NCBI GenBank assembly: GCA_009785605.1
Contig: WQVY01000002.1
Span: 1-64,000, forward strand
Direction of reading: 5' to 3'
Source: Defluviitaleaceae bacterium
Lineage (GTDB): Bacteria > Bacillota > Clostridia > Lachnospirales > WQUN01
DNA: 64,000 nucleotides
Of this stretch, positions 1 through 8,473 are shown piece by piece. Under the pieces are notes generated by a model. That model made no database searches, was not told the origin of the DNA, and saw only the letters and a program-made list of their open reading frames with translations. The position numbers and the translations under genes were made by a program. Within the stretch, counting starts at the first letter, position 1; every line of letters starts with the position of its first letter.

Positions 1-254
1 CGCTTCATGTCAAGCGCCATTGCTTGCGAGTTTGATATTTGTACACTTTGGCTATCGCTTGTGTTTGCAGAAGAAAGCAAAAGAAATACAGTAGAATTTT
101 CAACCATTTCTGCATTTGTATCTGTATCTGTATTTGCATCTATGTTTGTATACCAGCATGTCCAGCCATAGTTATACTCTAGCCAGTTTGCTAATGTTTC
201 GGCTTTTGCTGTATCTGCGCTGTTACAACATATATAAATATCTTTTGATTGCAT
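1..254 (-). CDS. TIR-domain-like protein, N-terminal part only (runs off window edge)
   Basis: Manual translation of minus strand from ATG at 254: MQSKDIYICCNSADTAKAETLANWLEYNYGWTCWYTNIDANTDTDTNAEMVENSTVFLLLSSANTSDSQSVQISNSQAMALDMKR..., open to the edge; TIR-like beta-A, 'LANWLE..GWTCW' and 'STVFLLLS' blocks. Missing from ORF track because no stop lies in the window. Confidence 0.65.
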   Translation of the reverse strand, partial: MQSKDIYICCNSADTAKAETLANWLEYNYGWTCWYTNIDANTDTDTNAEMVENSTVFLLLSSANTSDSQSVQISNSQAMALDMK

Positions 255-261
255 TATGCAA

Positions 262-305
262 AAACCCCTTTCAAGGCGATTATATCACATCCTTGAAAGG
301 GGTTT
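262..305 (-). terminator. Rho-independent terminator after the TolQ/TolR-like operon
   Basis: AAACCCCTTTCAAG-n16-CTTGAAAGGGGTTT, perfect 14-bp stem, followed by a T-run on the minus strand. Confidence 0.8.
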
Positions 306-334
306 ACGATGTTTACACTAATTTCATATTTCCA

Positions 335-808
335 TTACCGCTCTGTAAAATAGACTCCGCTTTCACGCATCAAGGCTATTACGTTTTCATATGTTTCTAC
401 TATAGCTTGGTCATCGTGTAGCTCCCACACATATCCTGGTTGATTTAGTTCTTCCAGTATTGGCACTAGCTCGTAGATGCTTATTTGCCGGTCGCCATGA
501 TAAATTTCGCCACGCGTTACCCTTATTATTAGTACAGGGGGGAGTACTTCGTCCTCGCCTGGTATGTTGGCTGTTTCATCTGGGTCGACTTGGGACGTAT
601 CTTGATATTGATTGTCTTGTGCGGTGTACGCGCCGTTATTGTTCCCATTACCATTACTGGTCCCGTTTGTGCCGTCACCATATGCCCAGGGCAGGATGCC
701 GCCGCCAAAGCCAAAATAGCCCGCACCCCAAAACAGTGCTGCTACGCATCCCACAATTGCACAAAAACCTAAGACCTTGCCATAACCTTTTTTCTTCTTC
801 TTTGCCAT
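335..808 (-). CDS. Membrane-anchored protein with ExbD/TolR-like extracytoplasmic domain
   Basis: Lys-rich N-term, one TM, low-complexity linker, then 'VLIIRVTRGEIYHGDRQISIYELVPILEEL...VIALMRESGVYF' resembling the TolR/ExbD C-terminal fold; SD inside end of upstream gene. Confidence 0.5.
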   Translation of the reverse strand: MAKKKKKGYGKVLGFCAIVGCVAALFWGAGYFGFGGGILPWAYGDGTNGTSNGNGNNNGAYTAQDNQYQDTSQVDPDETANIPGEDEVLPPVLIIRVTRGEIYHGDRQISIYELVPILEELNQPGYVWELHDDQAIVETYENVIALMRESGVYFTER

Positions 809-811
809 GAT

Positions 812-1387
812 CTAACTCATGCCTCCTGTTTGATTATTTGTATCCAACTCTGCAACAACTAGCTGGTTAAACTGCCGCTGTATGTGTATCGCGTTGGCCA
901 CAAGCCTATGGTCTGACATAAATATACTAGAGCTGTCATACCTAAACACTATAACCATCACACTGTTTGCGGCATTTTGAATCTTGTATGCAAGCGCCGT
1001 ATTTAGCTCAAGAGCGGAATTGTCCCTGGCTACAGCGTTCCAGCACAGGTCAACCTGTGTGACATAGGAGTCTGCCTCTATTAGTATCCAGCGATTGTCT
1101 ATGTCATTGCTATCAGAAACTATGCTTACTAATACAATACCTGTGTCTTCTTCTAAGCCCAGCCTAAGCGCGCTATAATCTGCGCCTACTCTCCTTAGAT
1201 ACTCCATCTCATGGTGATGCTCGGCCTTAAACGTGTCTAGCTGTGTTTCAAATGCCTGGCGGGTTTCTTCATAAAACGCATCTACTCGCCCAGCGCTTTG
1301 CACCAGTATCAAAAATAGTAATATGAGTATGACATCAAGTAACGGTGTCAACTCAATGAATATGCTATTCTTCTTCATTGTTTTCAA
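812..1387 (-). CDS. ExbD/TolR-like biopolymer transport protein
   Basis: N-term 'IFIELTPLLDVILILLFLILVQSAGR' is typical of the ExbD/TolR TM segment with the conserved Asp; overlaps upstream TolQ-like gene. Confidence 0.75.
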   Translation of the reverse strand: MKTMKKNSIFIELTPLLDVILILLFLILVQSAGRVDAFYEETRQAFETQLDTFKAEHHHEMEYLRRVGADYSALRLGLEEDTGIVLVSIVSDSNDIDNRWILIEADSYVTQVDLCWNAVARDNSALELNTALAYKIQNAANSVMVIVFRYDSSSIFMSDHRLVANAIHIQRQFNQLVVAELDTNNQTGGMS

Positions 1388-1985
1388 CCATATGGCTTTC
1401 TACAGCTTTACTTGTGTGCGAAGATTCTTGCCGTGCTGTAGATGACCCGCATGTGCATGCAGTATCCAATTTAATTGTTGTCTCCAATTTTTCCATATAA
1501 TCGTCTATCCCGCGGTTGCAGCGCTCTATCCTTGGTGATAGCACACCGTCCAACAATTTGAAAAATATTGCAAAAACCAACCCCCACAATGTAGACGTAA
1601 GGGCCACAAAAAAATTGAGCTGCATATTACCCATATCTTGTACCATAGGCAACAAAGAAATAACTGTACCAAGTATGCCCAGCAGCGGGAATATCCCTGC
1701 CAGGTTGGTGTACATCGTGTAATATTTATCTGATGTCTCGCGCATTTTTCTGAGTTTAATCTTTGTTTGTTTAATTTCTTCTTTTGTGGGCAATGTAGCT
1801 TCGCCTTTTTCTAGCACTTCGTCTGGCAGGTACCCTTTGGTGTGTATCATATTGTATATATTAGTGGTGTGCATCTTTACATACAAAAAATATGCAAGCG
1901 TGCCAATGGCAGTAAGTATAATAACCAAGTCATAACCAAGTAAATTGCTTCTTATTGGGGGGAGAATGTCATAAAAAATCCTCAT
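1365..1985 (-). CDS. MotA/TolQ/ExbB proton channel family protein
   Basis: 'YTNLAGIFPLLGILGTVISLL' and 'FVALTSTLWGLVFAIFFKLLDG' TolQ/ExbB signature helices. Confidence 0.8.
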   Translation of the reverse strand: MRIFYDILPPIRSNLLGYDLVIILTAIGTLAYFLYVKMHTTNIYNMIHTKGYLPDEVLEKGEATLPTKEEIKQTKIKLRKMRETSDKYYTMYTNLAGIFPLLGILGTVISLLPMVQDMGNMQLNFFVALTSTLWGLVFAIFFKLLDGVLSPRIERCNRGIDDYMEKLETTIKLDTACTCGSSTARQESSHTSKAVESHMVENNEEE

Positions 1986-2194
1986 AACACATTACGCCTC
2001 GTTTTCGTGTAATATTGGCCTGTCATATTGCGGCAAGCTTTATGCAATTTCGCTATTGCCAAACAGTATATGCTATCAATTAGCTCACGGCAAGTAAATT
2101 AGACGTATTTGTATAAAAGCATTTGACTATTAATGTGCGATATGGCTATAATGTTGGAAATGTTTTACCATGTATTAAAAGGAGGAACTGCGCG

Positions 2195-2533
2195 ATGAAA
2201 CTAGAAAAATTGGTACTGGCTATCATTCAAGACGAAGATGCTTTTCACATTATGGACTTACTAAACGCCAAAGGCTTTGGCGTAACCAAGTTGGCCTCTA
2301 CTGGTGGCTTCTTGCGGGCCGGTAGTACAACACTGGTATGTGGCGTAAGCAAAGACCGCGTGCCAGAGTTGATAGAGGTTATAGAAACAAAATGCAGGAG
2401 CCGCAAGCAGATTACCTCTGTAAATGCCATGAATGTGAATGCAAATGAGAGTTTTGCACCATACCCAGTAGAAGTTACTGTAGGCGGTGCAAATATTTTC
2501 GTACTCAATATTGAGGAATTTATGAGGGTATAA
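2195..2533 (+). CDS. darA: Cyclic-di-AMP receptor (PII-like), YaaQ/DarA family
   Basis: MKLEKLVLAIIQDEDAFHIMDLLNAKGFGVTKLASTGGFLRAGSTTLVCGV; upstream of holB and yaaT as in Firmicutes; SD AGGAGG. Confidence 0.88.
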   Translation: MKLEKLVLAIIQDEDAFHIMDLLNAKGFGVTKLASTGGFLRAGSTTLVCGVSKDRVPELIEVIETKCRSRKQITSVNAMNVNANESFAPYPVEVTVGGANIFVLNIEEFMRV

Positions 2534-2546
2534 CCCCTTGTACCCC

Positions 2547-3368
2547 ATGAGTGAGCTTCCTATTGCCTTAAGCGGCGACATAGCCCAGCTAACGGTTGGC
2601 CATGCCTATATTATTGAGGGAGGACTCCCGGACAGGATTAATATAGGCCACGCATTTGCCAAAAGGCTCAACTGCCTAGATGCATTACCCGGCAGCATAA
2701 GTGCATGTGACACATGCCTAAGTTGTCGTGTATTAGAAAGCGGAAACCACCCTGATATTTTTTTTGTAAAGGGTACAAAAGCCACAGGCATTGGCGTCGA
2801 CGATGTACGCGATCAGATTGTGTCGCCTATGGCAACCCAGCCATTTAAATATAGATACAAGGTTTTTATCATAGATAAAGCAGAAACTTTAACCCCTGCG
2901 GCGCAGAACGCTTTGCTCAAGACTATTGAGGAGCCTGCGCCATATGGGGTATTTTTATTCCTTGCAGCACATGTGCATACATTGTTGCCTACTTTGCTTT
3001 CAAGGTGCGTACTGGTCAAACTGGGCGAGACAGAAGATATCCCGGACCTAGAAGCACAAGCCCTAGCCGAAGAAATTGCCTCTACAATAGCCGACATGGA
3101 CGTGCTTGACGCAATATTATTATACCGCCGCTTTGAGCCATATAAAGAATCGCGGGAATCTACTGCAAACATGTTGGATATGCTATATTTATCTTATGCA
3201 AGACGTGTGACTCAAGCAGCACTAATGGGCGAAAAAATCCAAAATATTTGGTATGATAGCATAGCTGCAATACAGCACACCAAGCAGGTGCTGGCCCAAA
3301 ACGGGAATTTTCAATTAGCTATTGAGTTAATGTTACTAAAACTTAGCGGTATAAAGGAGAACACATGA
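2547..3368 (+). CDS. holB: DNA polymerase III subunit delta'
   Basis: 'HAYIIEGG', CxxCxxC-type zinc region, 'DVRDQIV', 'FIIDKAETLTPAAQNALLKTIEEP'. Confidence 0.88.
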   Translation: MSELPIALSGDIAQLTVGHAYIIEGGLPDRINIGHAFAKRLNCLDALPGSISACDTCLSCRVLESGNHPDIFFVKGTKATGIGVDDVRDQIVSPMATQPFKYRYKVFIIDKAETLTPAAQNALLKTIEEPAPYGVFLFLAAHVHTLLPTLLSRCVLVKLGETEDIPDLEAQALAEEIASTIADMDVLDAILLYRRFEPYKESRESTANMLDMLYLSYARRVTQAALMGEKIQNIWYDSIAAIQHTKQVLAQNGNFQLAIELMLLKLSGIKENT

Positions 3369-4237
3369 TAATTGTAGGTGTACGTTTTAAAAATGCAGGG
3401 CGTATTTATTATTTCGACCCATGCGGGATGGAAATCCCTCAAGATACAGCCGTAATTGTAGAAACTATTAGGGGTGCAGGATATGGCATTGTTGCCCTGT
3501 CTAACCGGGAAGCCAATGTAAGCAGCCTACAACAGCCGATACGCAAGGTGCTTAGGGTAGCCACCCCAGCAGACGAAGCCCAAGAAGAAGCAAACCGCAA
3601 ACGTGAAGACGATGCCCGCGAAACATGCCACGAAAAAATAAAAGAGCATGGGCTAGATATGCACCTTGTAGATGTGGAGCTGGCTTTTGACCTTAGCAAG
3701 ATTATATTTTATTTCACAGCCGATGGCCGAGTAGACTTCCGCGAATTGGTAAAGGATTTAGCAGCTACATTTAGGATGAGGATAGAACTTAGGCAAATTG
3801 GCGTAAGAGACGAAGCCAAAGCCCTTAGTGGTATTGGTATATGCGGGCGCGGTATATGTTGCGCTACGTTTTTGGATGAGTTCCAACCGGTATCTATAAA
3901 AATGGCAAAGGACCAAGGGCTAAGCCTTAACCCAGCCAAGATTTCTGGCCTGTGCGGGCGCCTTATGTGCTGCCTCAAGTATGAAGAATCTACCTACAAT
4001 GAACTAAATAAAAACATGCCCGGTGTTGGAGACTTGGTACGCACCCCCGATGGCGACGGCGAAGTAATAAACGTAAACATACTACGCCAGACAGCAAAGG
4101 TAGCTGTTAAGAAAAAACCCAACGAAGACCCAACAACAGCCGCATATACAGCAGAGCAGATAACAATCTTAGAAAGACGCCCCCAATGCGACAGAGGGTG
4201 CAAGTGCGGGTCATGTAAGGGGCATCATAAGGCATAG
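3365..4237 (+). CDS. yaaT: PSP1 domain protein, YaaT/RicT family
   Basis: 'IELRQIGVRDEAKALSGIGICGRGICCATFL' and 'ISGLCGRLMCCLKYE' cysteine signature; overlaps holB. Confidence 0.9.
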   Translation: MIIVGVRFKNAGRIYYFDPCGMEIPQDTAVIVETIRGAGYGIVALSNREANVSSLQQPIRKVLRVATPADEAQEEANRKREDDARETCHEKIKEHGLDMHLVDVELAFDLSKIIFYFTADGRVDFRELVKDLAATFRMRIELRQIGVRDEAKALSGIGICGRGICCATFLDEFQPVSIKMAKDQGLSLNPAKISGLCGRLMCCLKYEESTYNELNKNMPGVGDLVRTPDGDGEVINVNILRQTAKVAVKKKPNEDPTTAAYTAEQITILERRPQCDRGCKCGSCKGHHKA

Positions 4238-4354
4238 GCTTTGGGTGATGGCTTTGATGGCAGTCATACATTGCCGGTTTTGATACAAATGATAAAGGCG
4301 ATATTTCTAGTTAATTGGCTATAGTTATAGCTTATAAGTCTAATCTAAAGGGAC

Positions 4355-5806
4355 ATGATTAATTGTATGCAAAATTTCATACATGATTTGAAGACTAGGG
4401 TGCTAAGTCTAAAGCAGCGGATAACTTCCATTGACATGACAACCGGCAAGCCCTGGAAGAAGCTGCTTCTATTTACGCTGCCGTTATTGTTGGGCAATGT
4501 GTTTCAACAATTGTTTAGCACTGTAGATGCAATAATGCTTGGGCATTTTGTTGGCGACCATGCATTGGCGGCGGTTGGCAGTACTATGTCGATATTTTTC
4601 TTGGTAATGGTGCTAATGATGGGTATTTCTATGGGGGCCGGTGTCATGGTTGCCCAGTATTTTGGTGCCAAAAGCCGGGAGGATTTATCATACACCATTG
4701 GCACATGCATCACCCTAACGGTTATGCTGGGCGGGTTTATCATGGTTGTAGGCCCGCAGCTAACACGGCCATTGTTGATATTTTTAAACACGCCACCAGA
4801 AATATTGGACTATGCAGTTACATATATAAATGTCGTACTAATTGGCGTACTTGGCATGAGTTATTTTAATATGCTTTCTGGCATACTTAGGGGTGTTGGG
4901 GATGCTTTTTCACCTCTTTTATTTTTGATTTTTGCGTCTTTGTTAAATATTGTGCTTAATTTCTTGTTTATTGGTGTGCTTGGCTGGGGGATGTTTGGGG
5001 CCGCTTTTGGCACGGTGTTGACCCAGTCTATTAGCGCGCTATTGTGTCTGTGGCGGCTATTGCTTATGACAGATATATTTGACATGGGCCGCAAATTTTT
5101 GGTACCTAAAAAGAAATATGTACAGCAGGTTATGAAGTTGGGCTTACCCACCGGCGCGTCACAGGCTGTGTTTGCAGTAGCAATGATGGTTGTACAGCCG
5201 TTGGCAAATAGGTTTGGGTATATGTTTTTAGCTTCTAATATTATTGTGATGAAGGTAGACGGCTTTGTAATGATGCCCAATTTCTCATTTGGTAATGCCA
5301 TGACTGTATTCGCAGGGCAAAATATGGGTGCGGGCAAGGTTGAAAGAGTCGCAAAGGGCACAAAAGAATGTATTTTTATGGCCCTTGGGGTTGCGGCTAT
5401 TATGGTTTTGGGGATTTTGCTGTTTGGGCGGCAGATTGCGGGATTGTTTACCCAGACAGAAGAAGTACTGGTTATGAGCCTACGTTTTTTGCGGATTTTG
5501 GCTTTTGGATACTTAGCATTTTCTATAAGCATGGTGCTTTGGGGGACTATACGTGGTAGCGGCGACGCTATTACGCCTATGTTTGCTTCTTTAATAAACA
5601 CTATTGTTATACGTGTTCCGCTTGCATATTTGCTTGTTTATATCATGGATGACCCAGTGGCCTTGATATATTCGCTACTTATATCATGGACCACTATAAC
5701 TATACTGTCCGGGGTCTGCTATCGTATAGGGCGCTGGCGTACTACAGGGTTGGTAAAGGCAAAGTCTAAAGAAGACAATCAAGAGCGCGAGTGCAGCGAG
5801 GTATAG
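4355..5806 (+). CDS. MATE family efflux transporter
   Basis: 'PLLLGNVFQQLFSTVDAIMLGHFVG', polytopic, MATE repeats. Confidence 0.9.
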   Translation: MINCMQNFIHDLKTRVLSLKQRITSIDMTTGKPWKKLLLFTLPLLLGNVFQQLFSTVDAIMLGHFVGDHALAAVGSTMSIFFLVMVLMMGISMGAGVMVAQYFGAKSREDLSYTIGTCITLTVMLGGFIMVVGPQLTRPLLIFLNTPPEILDYAVTYINVVLIGVLGMSYFNMLSGILRGVGDAFSPLLFLIFASLLNIVLNFLFIGVLGWGMFGAAFGTVLTQSISALLCLWRLLLMTDIFDMGRKFLVPKKKYVQQVMKLGLPTGASQAVFAVAMMVVQPLANRFGYMFLASNIIVMKVDGFVMMPNFSFGNAMTVFAGQNMGAGKVERVAKGTKECIFMALGVAAIMVLGILLFGRQIAGLFTQTEEVLVMSLRFLRILAFGYLAFSISMVLWGTIRGSGDAITPMFASLINTIVIRVPLAYLLVYIMDDPVALIYSLLISWTTITILSGVCYRIGRWRTTGLVKAKSKEDNQERECSEV

Positions 5807-6357
5807 TCCACCGCGCTAACCGCCAACAGCGCTTGTGATGGCAAGTAAAATACCCATATAAGCGGGAATATACTAGTAAGCCATGACGGCGCACCCATAT
5901 AAAACGGTAAATTAAACAAAAACACACATAAATCACATGCCGCAAATAACAAAAGGCCCGCTATAACCAGCACACGATTGTGCCGGACATAGCGGGCGCT
6001 TACATATATATTTGTGATAAACAATGCGGCATACACACCAGCAACCAAGTAAATATTGGCTAAAACAAAAGCCAACCCAACCACCGGCACCACAGCCAAA
6101 GGCAAACATCGCCACAATCTACATCTGTCACTGGTATCAGTATCATATACCGCCCGCATAATGTATGCCATATGTGCAAAGCAAAACACTGCAACACCCA
6201 TCAAGTGAATGTTGTGTAGGACCAAAAAATAATCCGCACCAACAGTAGCGGCCAGCGCCAATACCAACCATAGCCAATCCTTCTTAGACCGGCATGTGAA
6301 ATATGACACCAGTGCCACAACAAGACATAGTACAACGAAAATAAACTTTAATGTCAT
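5779..6357 (-). CDS. YhhN-like (lysoplasmalogenase family) membrane protein
   Basis: Eight-TM hydrophobic pattern, 'ADYFLVLHN..MGVAVFCFAHMAYI', 'AACDLCVFL'; start taken at ATG overlapping upstream small ORF stop. Confidence 0.65.
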   Translation of the reverse strand: MTLKFIFVVLCLVVALVSYFTCRSKKDWLWLVLALAATVGADYFLVLHNIHLMGVAVFCFAHMAYIMRAVYDTDTSDRCRLWRCLPLAVVPVVGLAFVLANIYLVAGVYAALFITNIYVSARYVRHNRVLVIAGLLLFAACDLCVFLFNLPFYMGAPSWLTSIFPLIWVFYLPSQALLAVSAVDYTSLHSRS

Positions 6358-6467
6358 CAAAAGCCCTGCATAAACCCAGCCAACGTACCAAAAACCATTA
6401 CGATGACAATAATAATACATACAATTACCGCAAACACCCTCTTGTACCTTCTAAAAAAACGCTTCAT
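6357..6467 (-). CDS. Small single-TM basic membrane protein (36 aa)
   Basis: MKRFFRRYKRVFAVIVCIIIVIVMVFGTLAGFMQGF*, preceded by AGGAGG; TGATG overlap with YhhN start; below ORF-track length cutoff. Confidence 0.6.
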   Translation of the reverse strand: MKRFFRRYKRVFAVIVCIIIVIVMVFGTLAGFMQGF

Positions 6468-6591
6468 CTTTGCCTCCTGTATATCCGTCTCCACCATGTC
6501 CATGTACGGAGCGGTATCTGTTTTATTTTACCCATATTTAACCCTAAAATCCGCGAAGATTCAAGCTTGACTGCTAAAATTAATTATATTT

Positions 6592-8448
6592 TTATGTCAG
6601 CCCCAAAAACCGCGACGGCTCTACCTTTTTGTCATATCTGGTTTTTATCACAGAAATATATAACTCGTGCCTGGCTCGTGTCACGCCTACATACAACAGC
6701 CGCCGTTCTTCTTCTATGTCGGTATCGGTCTTGCTGCGTACATATGGGATAACGTCTTCTACTGCACCGGCAATAAAAACCCTGTCAAACTCCAACCCTT
6801 TTGCACTATGAAGCGTTGTAAGGTTTACGCATGGGCCGCGTTGTGCTTCTGGGTCTTTTGCAGCATCAATTGCAGCGCGGGCATGTGCCAAAAATCCCTC
6901 TGCGGTTGTGAAGTTTTTTGCGGCTTCTTGTAGCTCGTCCGCTATCTCGAAAAGCCCTGCTGGGTTTAGCTTTCTGTATGCGCTATGGTCTAGGATATGC
7001 TCGTTATAACCTATGCCTTGGCGTATGTATCGTATTGCAGAAGCCGGGTCGCGCTTCCCTAAAGTGATAAGATCCGCTTTTAGCTCTTCTATCCTGGCCT
7101 TGGACGCAGTGTGCAGTGTTGGGTCACGGTGGTATACAGCAAACATATCCAGGTTGCCTTGTTTCATCCCTTGCAAGAAAGCCTTGCCAATAAACCGGTA
7201 GGGCTTGTTTATTATCCGCTCTGCATCTGTGTCATAGCCAGTTTTTTGCTTCTTATATAACCGCGATGCTAAACGCAGGTATGCAAAAAAATCCGCCGCA
7301 ATCCAGTGGTCGTATATTACTGGCATTTCGTCACGGTTGCGGTACGGGATGTTGGCGTTCATAAACGCGTCTGCAAACGCACGGGCTTGCAGGTTGAGGC
7401 GGTATATTACTGCTATGCTGTCCAGGTTGGCACCGTTTTGGCTCATCTTGCGGATGCGCTCGGCTATTTTTGCGGCTTCAACATTTTGGTCATCGGCTGT
7501 TAGGATACGCGGTTTTATACCATCGCGCCCTGTACCTATGATTTCCTTTTTGTAGCGCAGTTTATTGACGATAATTATATTGTTTGCATAACTGATTATC
7601 TGGTTAGTAGAGCGGTAATTTGTGTCCAATGTCACGCTTGTGGCAGCAGGAAAGTCATTGGGGAAGTTGAGCAAAAACTCTGGCCGCGAACCGCGAAACT
7701 TATAAATACTTTGGTCGTCATCTCCAACAATAAATAAGTTGTTTAGAGGTGCTGCCAACAGCTTTACAGTCTCGTACTGCACGCGGTTTATGTCTTGAAA
7801 CTCGTCTATCATTATATAGGGGTAGGTTTGCCGCCAGCGGTTAAGCTGCACTACGTCACTTTGCAACATGTCATATGCCATTGTAAGCATGTCATCGAAG
7901 TCTATTTTACTTTTTTCGGCTTTATAAGAATCATACATATCCAGTAGCCTACGAAAATCTTCTGCACCTATTACCGCAGAGTGATAATTTGCTAAGTCGT
8001 ACAACTCATTTTTGACAAGCGACATCTCACCCAGTACAGACGAAAGAAACTCGTCTTCTAAGTCATAGCCAAGCTGTGTAAGGAAACCACGCACGGCTAT
8101 GCGGCGCTCGCCTTCGGCCAACACCTGACCCAAATCATAATTAAAACGCTGGCGTATCATGCGATAGAATACAGAGTGAAATGTACCAAATGTAGGAGAT
8201 GCTTGACTACGGCCATCTACCTGCGGCAATTGAAGAAACCGCCGCTGCATTTCTGTAGCGGCGGCTTTTGAGTAAGTTATAACCAAAATACGCCCGGGAC
8301 TGATATTGTGAGCGTGGATTAGATGCGCAGCACGGGCGGTAATAACAGCAGTTTTACCACTGCCGGGGCCTGCGAGTACCATCATAGGGCCGTTTTTATG
8401 CTCAACCGCTTGTTGTTGGTTTTGGTTTAAATTTAGGTTAATGTTCAT
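6592..8448 (-). CDS. UvrD/Rep-type ATP-dependent DNA helicase
   Basis: Walker A 'LAGPGSGKTAVITARA', 'YPYIMIDEFQDINRVQ', 'VGDDDQSIYKFRG', 'LTTLHSAKGLEFDRVFIAG'. Confidence 0.93.
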   Translation of the reverse strand: MNINLNLNQNQQQAVEHKNGPMMVLAGPGSGKTAVITARAAHLIHAHNISPGRILVITYSKAAATEMQRRFLQLPQVDGRSQASPTFGTFHSVFYRMIRQRFNYDLGQVLAEGERRIAVRGFLTQLGYDLEDEFLSSVLGEMSLVKNELYDLANYHSAVIGAEDFRRLLDMYDSYKAEKSKIDFDDMLTMAYDMLQSDVVQLNRWRQTYPYIMIDEFQDINRVQYETVKLLAAPLNNLFIVGDDDQSIYKFRGSRPEFLLNFPNDFPAATSVTLDTNYRSTNQIISYANNIIIVNKLRYKKEIIGTGRDGIKPRILTADDQNVEAAKIAERIRKMSQNGANLDSIAVIYRLNLQARAFADAFMNANIPYRNRDEMPVIYDHWIAADFFAYLRLASRLYKKQKTGYDTDAERIINKPYRFIGKAFLQGMKQGNLDMFAVYHRDPTLHTASKARIEELKADLITLGKRDPASAIRYIRQGIGYNEHILDHSAYRKLNPAGLFEIADELQEAAKNFTTAEGFLAHARAAIDAAKDPEAQRGPCVNLTTLHSAKGLEFDRVFIAGAVEDVIPYVRSKTDTDIEEERRLLYVGVTRARHELYISVIKTRYDKKVEPSRFLGLT

Positions 8449-8473
8449 AAGTCATCTACAGTCATCAACCCTC

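Noticed and set aside
116-421. ORF 116-421 (+), 101 aa
   Set aside because: Antisense to the TIR ORF and spanning the terminator hairpin; composition is consistent with shadow translation.
335-1985. Bona fide Zorya anti-phage system
   Set aside because: The TolQ-like protein is short (206 aa, no long cytoplasmic tail), the TolR-like proteins lack a clear OmpA-type peptidoglycan-binding domain, and no ZorC/D/E-like genes are visible; only the general resemblance is reported.
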